The notes under the pieces are model-generated. The model had not been told where the DNA came from. It was given only the letters and a program-made list of their open reading frames with translations, and searched no databases. Shown piece by piece: positions 9,209 to 20,225 of a stretch of 64,000 bases of DNA. This DNA comes from Dugong dugon (taxonomy: Eukaryota > Chordata > Mammalia > Sirenia > Dugongidae). The first letter of the stretch is position 1. The number at the start of each line of letters is the position of its first letter. The stretch is taken from the NCBI GenBank assembly GCA_030035585.1, contig CM057461.1:1279001-1343000 (forward strand), written 5' to 3'. The translations under genes were made by a program, and so were the position numbers.

Positions 9209-11146
9209 GCCCAGCTACTCCTTTGGCCTGAATTATCTCCCGGTCAGAGGCTCCATTTGCCTCCAGCCACCTCCCCTCCCTACCCCGCAGGTCTCTCCTG
9301 CCTTCTCGGCCACCTCCCTCAGAGGCCACCTCCCTTGGAGAAGGTGAGCTGCAGGAGTGGGTGCTTGTTAAGGGGTGTGAGAGAATGACTGACCTGGGCT
9401 GTGGGGGCCAAGGGCAGACCCTTGGCCCTGGCTTCACAGGGGCTGTTTTTGTGGGTGCAGAGGACGCCCACTAATAGATGTCCCCATCTCCTGCCTTGGG
9501 GGACAGGTTCCTGTTTGTGCTGTGGATAGCGGTGCTGCCCTGGAATGCATGTCCTTTGTGAGTGGACCCCAAGAAGGGGAGGTGGGTCTATGTAGTGATA
9601 GACCGATGGTTCCTGAAGTGCAGCCCCCACCAGCAGCCCCTCATCCCCCAGGAACTTGTTCCCGCCCTGCTGGCCTGACTCTGGGGCAGGCCCAGCGCCC
9701 TGTGTTGTGACCAGCCTTGGGGTGGGGAGTGTTGGGCTGGGGACTGAGGGAGGTGCCCACCGTTGCCTCCAATGTTGGTACCAAGTTGCCCAAGGTGGGG
9801 TGTGAGGGTCAGCTTCTCAGCTTGGTACTCTCTTATCTGCCAGCCTCTTGGGGGCGACAGCTTCACACTTACCACCTATCAGGGTGCATGGCCCTCCCAG
9901 TCCTGGTCCAGCCCCTTGTCCAGCTGGCAAATGGGTAGCCTTGAGCACTGGGTGGCCTTCCCCTCAGCCTCCCTGCACCAGGCCAGAGACTGGATGGCAG
10001 GGCCCAAGTTGCCATGAAGATAGGTCTCCGTGTGCTGAGCACTTTCTCGTGCCAGCCAAGATCGGCTCTTCATGTGTGGGTGGGTAAACCGAGGCACAGG
10101 AATGCTGGGTGAGTCACCTGCTATGCCAATGCGGAGCCAAGCTTTGCACCTGCTGTGTGCCCCGAGCATCAGCGCGCACCCCTCACCTTCCCCGAGGGTG
10201 GTGAGTCCCGTGGGACAGCACTGTGTTTCCCTCCTGGGGTGACCAGACCCGGCTCCCCTCTTCTCCCCTCTCCTGGCCCCTGGAGCCCTGGCTGGTCTTC
10301 TGTGGGTGCATTTTCAGGAGTCACCTTCTCAGGGAGGGGCAGCTACCAGAGCGCTGAGAAGGTGGGCGGGTGGGTCCAAGGGGCGGCATGGGGAGACACC
10401 CTGGGGGGGCTCTCAGACCCACCTGCCGGGCAGCCTGCTGCCTGGGCCTTCTCGGGCCCTGGATGCAGCACCGGCCCCTTTGATCTCAAGAGGATGGGGT
10501 CGGCTTTGAAGACGCCTTCCCCTAGGACAACAGAGCACCTGCTCCACAGAGGCCCCCCAAGATGAAGGCTTTCACGCCATCGATGCTGCGGACGCCCGCG
10601 TCACTGGATGCTGTCACTCTCATCTCTCAGAACCATCATGGGATAGGCAGTGACAGCCGCGGCTGTGGCAGCGACGTGCCTGGCTAACAACCCGGTCAGT
10701 TTCAAGGGGATTAACGAGGGGCTGGACTTACTTTAAGTGGACGGCGCCTCCCCTATTGGTCAGCCGGCTCTGTTGTCTTCATGCTCGTTCGGCAGAGAAA
10801 ATGGCTGTTTGGGTAAACAGGGAGAACGGCAAACGTTCTCTTTGTAACAGGAGCGATTCTTTCTGTAGGTGGGAGGGGTCGTTCTCAGCCTCCGATGTCC
10901 CCTCTGCCAACTGTGCGGACAGAGGCTTCGGTGTGCTTCCTGCCGTCATAGGGAGGGACTCTCAGGACCTTGAGGACTGGCCCCAGACTCATGGTGGGCC
11001 CCAGGGCTGGTGGGGACTACAGCGTTAATGAGGCGAGAACAGGGGTGGGGGGCGTGAGGGGCAGAAATGATCGGTGTTCACTGTGCACCAGAGGGACTGA
11101 AGCAAGGAACCACCTCCTGGGGAAATTCCGGAACCTAAAGACACCG
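9209..11146. other. Intergenic sequence with no recognised gene
   Basis: GC-rich unique-looking DNA. Possible MIR traces occur near 10020-10150 ('gtgctgagcactttctc', 'aaaccgaggcacagg'). No coding exon, RNA gene or clear young repeat was recognised. Confidence 0.45.
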
Positions 11147-11313
11147 AGGGAGCCCTGGTGGTGCAACAATTAAGCACTCAGCTACTAACTGAAGGGTTGA
11201 CAGTTCAAACCCAAAGATTACAGCCTAGGAAAAAAACACTCTATGGGGGCAATTCCACTCTGTCACGTGGGGCGACTAGGAGTCGGAATCGACTGCACGG
11301 CGTCCAATGACAA
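11147..11313 (+). mobile_element. AfroSINE, plus strand
   Basis: Starts 'agccctggtggtgcaacaat' with a tRNA-like A/B-box head including 'ggttgacagttcaaacc'. It continues through 'attacagcctagg' and ends 'aggagtcggaatcgactgc'. Near full length (about 165 bases), moderately diverged. Confidence 0.9.
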
Positions 11314-11441
11314 GGGACAGACGTGGATTTTCCCTGAGCCCTTTGGTAAAGAAAGTCCCTCACGCTTTCGATGGTTCACCGTAAACAACCAACCAAATAG
11401 ACTGTGGAGTCTATTCTGCCGGGACGGATGATCCAAAGAGA

Positions 11442-11572
11442 AAGGTAAGCACGGGCTTACTTGGGCTTACTTACTGATCTGTAGTGAACAATCTCACATG
11501 GGTTTCACCACATGTGGTGAAATTGTTCATTACAGATTAGTAGGTAAACATAAGTAAACCCGTGCTTACCTT
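11442..11572. mobile_element. Palindromic foldback element
   Basis: 131-base near-palindrome. The outer arms are 'aaggtaagcacggg' and its complement 'cccgtgcttacctt'; inner arms pair 'ctgatctgtagtgaacaat' with 'attgttcattacagattag'. The centre is a perfect 20-base palindrome, TTTCACCACATGTGGTGAAA, at 11503-11522. The left arm is 11 bases longer through extra 'cttgggcttac' and 'ctcacatggg' pieces. It lies between two SINEs and encodes nothing. A transcript would fold into a long hairpin. Confidence 0.75.
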
Positions 11573-11587
11573 GCTTACTGGCTAATC

Positions 11588-11760
11588 TATCCCTGCTATT
11601 CTGACTCACGGTGACCCCATGTGTCAGAGGAGAACTGTGTTCCATGGCTGATTTTTCAGGAGTGGATCACCAGACCTTTCTTCTGAGGTGCTTCTGGGTG
11701 CACTCGAACCTTTCAGCTAGTCCGGTGTGTTAACTGTTTGCACCGGCCAGGGACTCCAGA
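11588..11760 (-). mobile_element. AfroSINE-related SINE, variant subfamily, minus strand
   Basis: On the plus strand it reads as the complement of a SINE: 'attctgactcacggtgacccc', 'tggctgatttttcagg', 'cttctgaggtgc', 'ggtgcactcgaacctttcagc', ending 'ccagggactcc'. The middle differs from the other SINEs in this window, so it is a second, related subfamily. Confidence 0.8.
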
Positions 11761-12309
11761 GGAGCAGGAGTCAGAGTCCAGTAACTGCACACTAGCATCA
11801 GCACCGCGAACGGTTGCGAAGCCCGGCCAACGGCTTAATCAGGTGGGAGTGCAAAGTGCCCACAAGGCCTGGAGGGGCTGGAGTGTTCATGGTACCTGCA
11901 GCCCCTGAGGAGGAGGCCACGCAGGACCCGGGGCCAAGGAGAAACAGAAGGGGTTCAGAGGGCTGGTGCCCGGTGGGTCCCCCATCACCCAGGGGCTTCA
12001 GTGACTGAACTGTGTTTCCTCCCCCAGGGGGATGTCACATCACTTGGCTTCTCACAGATAAAACTTGTATCATCCGACTGTTTAAACACTTTATTTAGCG
12101 TGCGCAGTGTTTATTAGCTTTACCTTTTAGGATCACCCCACAGACAGACAGGAAGTCTTATAGTCATTTAACAGAAGGCAGACGTCCTAGATCTTGACAA
12201 CACAATGGAGACGTCATGGGAAAGTGGGGTGGGGAAGGTGAGGATGATGGCTGTGGTCTGGAGGATGGCCCGAACAAGGCTTCCCCAGGCTATTTAAAGT
12301 CATGAAGGT

Positions 12310-12505
12310 ATCCACTTGTTGTTCTTAGTTGCTGTTGAGTTGATTCTGACCCATAAGTGCTTGACCACTAGTGGAATGGTTGGTGGTTTGAACCCACCCA
12401 GAGGCACCTTGGAAGAAAGGTCTGGTAATCCGCTTGCTCAAGGTCACAGCCTTGAAAACTCCATGGAGCAGTTCTACGCTGAGACACACAGGGTCATCGT
12501 GAGTC
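12310..12505 (+). mobile_element. Rearranged AfroSINE
   Basis: Opens with a minus-type tail piece ('ttgctgttgagttgattctgaccc') and continues in plus orientation ('gtttgaacccacccagagg', 'tcacagccttgaaaac', 'gagcagttctacgctgag', 'gggtcatcgtgagtcag'). This suggests two abutting or recombined SINE copies. Confidence 0.65.
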
Positions 12506-14293
12506 AGAAGTATCCACCAGAAAAGCTAAAAATCACAGATAACTAAGAAAAATTGGGGGGGGGGGGGCGGGGAGTGGGGAAAGAGCAGGAACGCCCCATG
12601 TTTATCATCTTCTGGGGCATGGACTCAACAATCTCCCGTGTACGGTGAAACATCAAGAAATAAAGGTGCTAGCAGGTTTCATGTTCTCATGGTAACTGCT
12701 GGGAGAACTGGGAGGAAACCCTGAGACGGGGGTCTCTGGGGAGTAGGGTGGGCGTGGAGTGACCAGGGACCAAGGACAGAAGAGTGCAGATGAGAGCAGT
12801 GTCGTCAGTGGAGCCCGCCTGTGGCCTTGGCCCGTGATCTTGGCCCATGACCTTGGCTTGTGACCCACCTTGACCCTCAGGCTCCTCCTTCATGAACAGG
12901 GATGGTGATGTCAGCTGGGCAGCTGGAGGACAAATGAGCAGAGCCAGGGCCCTTGGGCCAGCTGTGGCTGTGTCACCTTCTGCTCTGTTCTCTCCTGTGC
13001 TGTTTGCAATGTCCCCACCACATCTATTTTGACTTTTATTTTAAAAATTAACTAAAATATACAAAGAAACTTATCTGCAATTGTCCAGAAAAGAGTACTT
13101 ACGGACAGAAAGGGGCTGAAAGCAAACACGGTGAGATGCTAAAAAAGGCAAGTCTTCCAGAGGGAAGCTGTTTGTACAAGCCTGGCGACTTTTCTGTAAG
13201 TTTGAATTATTTAAAAAAAAAAAAAAAGGAATAAAGATTAGAAGCGAAAAAGGTTACAGGAAGGACACCTGCCGCAGCGGTGGTGCAGCAAGGGACGTGC
13301 AGATTCACGCCCCGTCGATTCTCAAATCCCGACCGTTTTTGGCGCCACAGAGCAAGTATTTCTGCTTAAACAAACCCCTCAAAACCTTCTGAAGATGAAA
13401 TGGCGTCCGTTTCCTGTGAGTCCTGAGGCGAGAACATGCTGTGGGAAGCTTCCTGAGAGGGGTGAGAGAGCAAAATGCCCCGAGGCTGGATGGGGGGAGT
13501 CGGGCATGGGCTGGCTATGGAGGGGCTGTGGTGTTGGGAGCCGGTGGAGGCCGGAAAGGTTTCAGATTATTTCACCAGCGGCTTCTTGGGAGTTGCTGCG
13601 GGCATTTGGGCAGGACAGGGGCTCCTGCAGGTACACTAAGGAAGAAACACCCCTCTCCTGAGGACACACCCCTCCTGTCCCCTATCCTGGGCCCTATTTG
13701 CACACTTTCCCACACCATGATGGCGGTGGGACACCCCTCCTAAGGCGAAGCTCCTGAATGGGGAGGAATCATCTGGAAGCCACAAGCATGGAACGGTGAA
13801 ATCTGGTCTCCAGCCTCTGGTGCCAGGCCCGTTTGGGGCTCCCTGTTGTGGCATTCCCCCCTCCTCTGGCAGACATCCCCTCCAGACACTGAAGGCAAAG
13901 GGCACAAGCTGATAGCGGGGCCTGCATGCGGCTCGGGAACTTGGGCTCATTTTCCAACCTCGTGTCCCTCAGCTCTGTTACTGCGCTTTCCCCCCACCCC
14001 ACAGAAGCAGCCAGTGGAAAGTAACAATTGTGATGTGTGCAACCAAGCGCTGAATTCTCTCCAGTTCTGCCTGGCAGCACAGCTGCTTCCCAGGCACTGT
14101 GGCCAAACCCATTAAGATCCTATTTTCCAAATGGAAATTTCCTTGGAAAAGTTCACCTCTCACTGACCACTTCTTCAGCTGCTGTTGTGGATCTGCAGTG
14201 AGGGCAGCTTGTGTCACCTCTCTTCAGATAGAAGGGCCAGCGGTCAATGAGAAAAGCAAAGGCACGTGTACGGCACATGTCCTTCCTTCAGTA
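12506..14293. other. Intergenic sequence, no gene recognised
   Basis: Contains a poly-G run at about 12556-12570, an A-rich stretch around 13020-13080 and an A14 run near 13212. A weak SINE head ('gcagcggtggtgcagcaa') is near 13275. Otherwise unique-looking DNA without convincing exons. Confidence 0.45.
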
Positions 14294-14658
14294 TCTGTCC
14301 ATCCATCCACCCATCCACCATCCATCCACCCACCCACCTTTCATCCATCCATCCGTCCGTTCATCCATCCATCTATCCGTCCTCCACCTTTCATCCATCC
14401 AGCCGTCCGTTCATCCATCCATCCATCCGTCCTCCACCTTTCATCCATCCATCCGTCCGTTCATCCATCCATCCGTCCGTTCATCCATCCATCTATCCGT
14501 CCTCCACCTTTCATCCATCCATCCGTCTATCCTTCCATCCATTCATCCAACCACCCACCCACTCATCCACCATCCGTCCACCCACCCACCTTTCATCCAT
14601 CCATTCACCCACCCACCTGGTCATCCATCCATTCACCCACCTTTCATCTATCCATCTG
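14294..14658 (+). repeat. (CATC)n tetranucleotide microsatellite
   Basis: About 365 bases of ATCC/CATC repeats with a higher-order unit of about 50-60 bases, 'cctccacctttcatccatcc...gtccgttcatcc', repeated several times. It is interrupted at its right edge by an LTR and resumes at 15263, so both blocks were once one array. Confidence 0.95.
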
Positions 14659-15262
14659 TGATGGTTAAGAGTGTGTGTCTACTTGGCTGGGCCATGATTC
14701 TCAGTGTTTATATGTGATCACTTCCATGATAGAATCTGCTGTGAGTAGCTAATCAGTTGAAAGGGAGTTTCCTTGGGGGTGTGGCCTGCATCCAAATATA
14801 AGCAGATGTTCTGGCTTTTTTGCTTGCTTTGGATCCTGGGACTGCCACCTATTCGTCTGACCTCCAGTTCTTGGGACTTGAGCTATCAGTTTATCTGTCA
14901 ATCTTGGGATTCATCGATCTTCACAGCTTGTAAGCGGAAGCTTGCTCTTTGACCTAACAATCTTGGATTCGCTAGCCCCTGCAGCTATGTGAATCAGGAG
15001 AAGCCTTGCTGTCTTGCCTGCCAATCTTGGGATTTGTTGATCTTCACAGCCTGTGAGCAAGAGCCCTGCTTTCCAACATACCGATCTTGGGTTCACCAGC
15101 CCCTGTGGCTATGTGAATCGAGAGAAGCCTCTACTCTGATCCACGGACTTGGGATGTTCCAGCCTCTACAATTGCATGAGCCGTTTCCTTGATATAAATC
15201 TCTCTCTCTATATTTATACTCTTTACTGGTTTTGCTTCTCTAGAGAACCCAACCTAAGATAC
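14659..15262 (+). mobile_element. Solo LTR inserted in the (CATC)n array
   Basis: Starts 'tgtgatggttaagagtgtgtg', contains 'cttggctgggcc', 'ataaatctctctctc' and ends '...gcttctctagagaacccaacctaag'. This matches a common mammalian ERV-derived LTR that I cannot assign to a subfamily. The flanks read 'ccatc' on both sides, as expected for a 5-base target duplication but uninformative inside a CATC repeat. An internal tandem duplication of period 123 starts at 14899 and 15022 ('caatcttggga...cttcacagc...tatgtgaatc'). Confidence 0.75.
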
Positions 15263-15360
15263 CATCCATCCATCCATCCATCCATCCATCCATCCATCTG
15301 CTCATCCATGCATTCACCCACCCACCCATCCACCATCCATCCATCCATCCATCCATCCAC
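15263..15360 (+). repeat. (CATC)n microsatellite, right part
   Basis: Continuation of the array interrupted by the LTR: nearly pure CATC followed by CACC-containing units. It is purer than the left part. Confidence 0.95.
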
Positions 15361-16528
15361 TCTGATACTATGTGACATTCGTGTGTGGGTTTTTTCTTGT
15401 CACAATGCCCTTCATTCTGCATATCTGCTAGCTGTTTCTCTCCCATAGAATTGTCCCAGCCCCCTCCCCTGCCATGTCCTGTCAATTGGGCACCACATTT
15501 TGAGTCTGACGTTTCCTTGTTTCCCCACCCACCCCACCTTTGTGTCCTGTAAGACTCAGTACTTGTTTTATCCCCACAGTCTGCTCATCCCTTTCTCCAC
15601 CCACTCCTGGGCTGTGGAGGTGAAATCGGAGGCATGCGCTGCTTGCCTTCTAACAGTCCCCTCTGTGGGGCTGTGGCAGATTGGCAGGTAGCAGTCGAGC
15701 CCAGGAAACCCTGATGCAGATCAAAGGGCTCTGATGGTAGACGTGGTGGACACACAACCAGGCTCAGGACTTAGGACCAAACCTCATCCCTTGAGCTTGT
15801 AACACTGCCTGCTGAGTCCAGGGCTCCTGTGAGATCCCAGTGCATCAGCCAGACGGCTGTCCATCCCTGCGAAATGGTCAGGAGCACTTTGCTGCGGAGA
15901 AAGTCCTTGCTTCTGGGCTTGGGAAGGAAACGGACTGAGGACATCCAGCCTGTCGAGCCCAGCCTGCCGGTGACCTGTGTCATGGCCAGGTCCTGGGGCT
16001 AGTAAAGGGTCTGCTTCCATGACAGCCGAAGTCTCTGCAGGGGCGGCAGCCTGATGGGCAGAAAGAAGGAGCCCAGCCAGAACACGTGTCACTGCCTCCT
16101 CCATCCGCTCACCGACTGGCTGTGCTCCCCCAGGTGAGTGAGTCTGTCCTCTGTTACATTTCTCAAGAGCAGTGCTTGGGGCCCTGCTGGTTCTCAAGCT
16201 CAGAGCTGTCCACTTCTCTACACAAAGGGAGTTGAGGTCCCCTGGCCAGCTGGCCCTGCAGACTCAGCCCTGCCCCGCTTCTGCATTGACACCCAGCTCA
16301 GATCCAGGGCACAGCCCTGCTCAAGATGAGGGTTCAAACGGCACCTACACAGCTCCAGATGTTCTACCTGCTCTGCGGATGGCCCAGCCTCAGCAAAAGT
16401 GCTCGATGTGGTACGCTTTGCCTTCACAACATCTCCGAGCCCTTCGGAGAGCTTTTAACTCAGGGCTCAAGGGCAGATTTGTCCTCTGGTACCTGTGTAC
16501 ACGAGCACACAGACAAACTGACAGGGAT
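15361..16528. other. Intergenic sequence, no gene recognised
   Basis: Unique-looking DNA with no clear repeat or exon. Both strands have open frames up to about 145 codons, but they lack domains and carry no splice or codon evidence. Confidence 0.4.
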
Positions 16529-16632
16529 ATTTATCGCAAAGCCTCTTTAATAGCAAAAGATGGAAAGGAGTGTATGTCCCCCCATGGGCTCTGGTTAGAT
16601 ACGTTGTAGCAAAGCCATGAAGGGATACTATG
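16529..16632 (+). mobile_element. L1 fragment
   Basis: 'agcctctttaatagcaaaagatggaaa' followed by 'ggctctggttagatacgttg' corresponds to the distal part of L1 ORF2 DNA. Short and diverged. Confidence 0.55.
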
Positions 16633-18248
16633 TCAGTTTCCTGTGGCTGCTGCAGCAAATTACCCCATCTTAGCTGCTTAAAACACACATGTATCACCTC
16701 AGGTTTTGGAGGTCAGAAGTCTGGGTGGGCTTGCTGGTTTCTCTGTTGGGGTCTCACAAGGCCAAAGTCCATGTGGGGATGGCTGTGCTCCTGTGTGGGA
16801 TGGCCATGCTCCTGTGTGTGTGGGATGGCCATGCTCCATCTGTAGGACAGACGTGCTCCTGTGTGGGATGGCTGTGCTCCCCTGTGTGTGGGATAGCCAT
16901 GCTCCTGTGTGGGGGATGGCCGTGCTCCTGTGTGGGATGGCAGTGCTCCTGTGTGTGTGGGATAGCCATGCTCCCGTGTGTGTGGGATGGCCATGCTCCA
17001 TCTGTAGGACAGACGTGCTCCTGTGTGGGATGGCTGTGCTCCCTGTGTGTGGGATAGCCATGCTCCTGTGTGGGGGATGGCCGTGCTCCGTGTGTGGGAT
17101 GGCCGTGCTCCTGTGTGGGATGGCCGTGCTCCTGTGTGTGTGGGATAGCCATGCTCCTGTGTGTTGGGGGGGTGGTGGCTGTGCTCCTGTGTGGGATGTC
17201 CGTGCTCCATGTGTGGGATGGCCATGCTCCTATGTGTGATGGCCGTGCTCCTGTGTGGGATGGTCGTGCTCCATGTGTGGGACAGATGTGCTCCTATGTG
17301 GGATGGCTGTGCTCCTGTGGGATGACCGTGCTCCTGTGTGTGTGGGATGGCCATGCTCCGTGTGTGGGACAGATGTGCTCCTGTGTGGGATGGCCATGCT
17401 CCTGTGTGGGACAGCCATGCTCCATGTGTGGGATGGCCGTGCTCCTGTGTGGGACGGCCGTGCTCCTGTGTGTGTGGGAAGGCCATGCTCCGTGTGTGGG
17501 ACAGATGTGCTCCTATGCAGGATGGCTGCGCTCCTATGTGGGATGGCTGTGCTCCTGTGTGGGATGGCCGTGCTCCTGTGTGTGTGGGATGGCCATGTGT
17601 GTGGGACAGATGTGCTCCTGTGTGGGATGGCCGTGCTCCTGTGTGGGACAGCTGTGCTCCTGTGTGTGTGGGATGGTCGTGCTCCTGTGTGGGACGGCTG
17701 TGCTCCTGTGTGTGTGGGATGGTCGTGCTCCTGTGTGGGATGGCCGTGCTCCTGTGTGGGATGGCCGTGCTCCTGTGTGTGTGGGATGGCCATGCTCCTA
17801 TATGGAGGCTTCAGTCTGCTTCCAGGCTCACCCAGGCTGCGGCAAGATCTGGCTCCTCAAGGTTGTAGGACTGAGGTCCCGTTTCCCTGCTGGCTGTTTG
17901 CTGGGGGTTGTTCCCAGCTCCCAAAGTTTGCCCAAATTTCACGTGACGATGGGGCCCCCCATCTTCAAAGCCAGCAATGGCAGGTCAAGTCCTTTTCACA
18001 CTTTGGAGCTCTCTGACCTCCCCTCCTGCCAAATCTTTCCCACTGAATTGCTCTGCTTCTGGCCAGTGAAGAGTTCTCTGCTTTTCAGGGTTTGTGTGAT
18101 TAGATTGGGCCCTTAGGGATGAAACAGGGTCTCCTCACTATCTTAACATATATAACTTTAACCAAATTTGCAAAGACCCTTTTGTCATGTCCTGTGACAT
18201 GTCCTGGAACATATTCACAGGTCCCAAGGAGTAGGGTGTGGACATTTG
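16633..18248 (+). mobile_element. Old mammalian interspersed repeat expanded by an internal VNTR
   Basis: Left part (16633-16785): 'gtcagtttcctgtggctgctg', 'gcttaaaac', 'ggaggtcagaagtctg'. Right part (17803-18248): 'ccatcttcaaagccagcaatgg', 'tgattagattgggccc', 'tttgcaaagacccttttg', 'acatattcacaggtcccaagg'. Together they make one common mammalian repeat of about 600 bases whose family I cannot name with confidence. About 1 kb of minisatellite sits in the middle. Confidence 0.65.
16786..17802 (+). repeat. Minisatellite 'gggatggccgtgctcctgtgtg'
   Basis: About 1 kb of tandem units of 22-30 bases, 'gggatggc(c/t)(g/a)tgctcctgtgtg', plus a variant 'ggacagatgtgctcc'. A higher-order block of about 162 bases, containing 'ccatctgtaggacagacg', starts near 16824 and recurs near 16986. 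The unit resembles the piece of the host repeat it lies in ('ggctgtg-tcc-t-tggaggct'), so it probably grew from that segment. The array is open in several frames on both strands over 250-350 codons. That reflects unit composition, not a gene. Confidence 0.9.
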
Positions 18249-18269
18249 CACCCCTGCAGCCTTTGCAGC

Positions 18270-18495
18270 GATGGGGCAGGTCTGTGACCTTGTGTGCAAA
18301 GACCTGGAACTGGGTCATGGAGGGACAGGGCAGGTCTGTGACCCTGTTGTGCAAAGACCTGGAGCTGGGGTCATGGAGGGACAGGGCAGGTATGTGATCC
18401 TGGTGTGCAAAGACCTGGAGCTGGGTCATGGAAGGACAGGGCAGGTCTGTGATCCTGGTGTGCAAAGACCCAGAGCTGGGTCGTGGAGGAGGCTC
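18270..18495 (+). repeat. 54-56 bp tandem repeat, four copies
   Basis: Copies of a unit containing 'ggcaggtctgtga', 'gtgcaaagacctggagctggg' and 'tcatggagggaca' start at 18275, 18329, 18385 and 18440. Copies are about 90% alike. Confidence 0.9.
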
Positions 18496-18691
18496 GACGC
18501 AGGGCAGGAGCATGCTGAGCACAGAGGGATGTCCACTCACATGTTTTCCTGGCTGATTCTCTAAGAAGACATGAACCCCTGGCAAGGGGGGAGATGGGGC
18601 TGCCTGGAGAGGAGGCCTGGGGGTGGGGGTGGTGGGAGGGATGCTGATTTTTCTTTGTATCAGCTTTTGTCCCTTTTTAATGTTGTATCAA

Positions 18692-18890
18692 GGATCCCTG
18701 GTGGCACAATGGTTAACCGCTCAGCAGCTAACTGAAAGGCTGGTGGTTCTAACCGACCAGCGGCTCCTCAGGAGGAAGATCTGATGATCTGCTCCTGTAA
18801 ACATTACAGCCTAGAAAATCCTATGGGGCAGTTCTACTCTGTCACAGAGGGTCCCTATGAGTCAGAATCGACTTGTCGGCACACAATAAC
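18692..18890 (+). mobile_element. AfroSINE, plus strand
   Basis: Full-length-looking copy: 'ggatccctggtggcacaatgg', 'gctggtggttctaacc', 'acattacagcctagaaaatc', 'ggggcagttctactctgtcac', 'gagtcagaatcgacttg', with an ACAACAACCAC tail. Confidence 0.92.
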
Positions 18891-19257
18891 AACCACAATC
18901 ACAACCACCACAGCAATGTTGTACTATGTGTGTGTACTACCTACGTGAAAATTAGGCAGTTTATAAAATTATGTATTTAAAAAAATGTAGACATGATTTA
19001 GAAGCAAGTCTGGGTGAGGGCATGCACGGAAGTGCATAGGTTGAGAAGCTATTTCAGGCTTCCTGGCAAGTCATTAATGGAAAGTCATTTAAAATCACGG
19101 GTGTTTGCTTTAGTGCACCCCAAGTTCAGCCTCGTGCTTGCAGGCAGCCCGCAGCCTGGCTGTTGTAAATGCTCCTTAAATTATGTAGGGGTTGAGTTTC
19201 TGGTTGGATGGGAAAGCCATTAATCCAATGCCTGGCAGGGCACTGGGCTGAGGCTGC

Positions 19258-19770
19258 ACTGTGGCATGCATGTGTGTGGAGATGTGGTGCGTGTGCATGT
19301 GGTGGTGGGGTGTGTGCATGTGGAAGTGGGGTGTGCGTGCATGTGGAGGTGAGGTGTGCATGTATGTGGAGGCAGGATGTGCTGTGGTGTGTGTGCATGT
19401 GGAAGTGGGGTGTGTGTGCATGTGGAGGTGGGGTGTGCATGTATGTGGAGGCGGGATGTGCTGTGGTGTGTGTGCATGTGGAAGTGGGGTGTGTGTGCAT
19501 GTGGAGGTGGGGTGTGCCGCTGAGTGTGTGTCGAGGTGGGTGTGTGCATGGATGTGGGACATGCGTGCATGTGGAGGTGGGCTGTGCTGTGGAGTGTGTG
19601 GAGGTGGGGTGTATGTGCATGCGGAGGTGGGCTGTGCTGCCGTGTATGTGTGGTGGTGGGCTGTACTGTGATGTGTGTGGAGGTGAGGTATACTGCAGTA
19701 TGCATGTGGAGATGTGGTGTGTCTGTGTGTGGTGGTGGTGGGGGTGCATGGAGGTAGGCTGTACTGTGGT
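19258..19770 (+). repeat. GT/GGAGGT-rich minisatellite
   Basis: About 510 bases built of 'gcatgtggaggtggggtgtg' type units. A higher-order unit of about 85 bases ('...gtgtatgtggaggc(a/g)ggatgtgctgtgg') occurs at about 19310-19395 and 19396-19470, with a third partial copy. The opposite strand reads as His/Thr/Pro-rich open frames without biological support. Confidence 0.88.
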
Positions 19771-20091
19771 GTTCATACGGGTGGCACATACATGCTTGGC
19801 GGCAGGCGTGCTCCTGTGGGTGGCGCATACATGCTTGGTGGCGGGCGTGCTCCTGTCTGGCTCCACCTCTCCCTCCAGTGTGCTGGCATCTTGGGGTGCA
19901 GCATGCTTCACTCTCTTAGAGGCAGACAATTGCTTCTCTGAGAAGACCCTGACTATGGGGGTGTGAGGAAGTCAAGAAGAAGATACAGCTAACAGCTCAC
20001 ATTGGAAGACACAGGAAGCAGGAGGAGGCACACGGGGGCACTCCCCACGTCTCCTCCTCAGCCCACTGGGGTCCCAGGGTTTGGGGTGACT

Positions 20092-20225
20092 GGGAGCTAA
20101 CCGAAAGGCCAGCAGTTTGAATCTACCAGCCACTCCTTGGAAACACTATGGGGCAGTTCTACTGTGTCCTATAAGGTCACAATGAGTCAGAATCGACTGG
20201 ATGGCAACGAGTTTTTGGTTAGGGG
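20092..20225 (+). mobile_element. AfroSINE, plus strand, 5'-truncated
   Basis: Begins at 'agctaaccgaaaggccagcag', then 'ctccttggaaacactatgg' and 'gggcagttctactgtgtcc', ending 'gagtcagaatcgactggatgg' and a T-rich end. Confidence 0.92.

Noticed and set aside
14247-14717. Possible CRISPR-like array in the regularly spaced 'cctccacctttcatcc' units
   Set aside because: Mammalian tetranucleotide repeat: the spacers are themselves CATC repeats and there are no cas genes.
16706-18116. Open frames of 170-350 codons on both strands across the 'gggatggccgtgctcctg' array
   Set aside because: They follow the tandem unit exactly, occur on both strands in several frames, and have only repeat-derived composition (Cys/Val/Trp or His/Thr/Pro).
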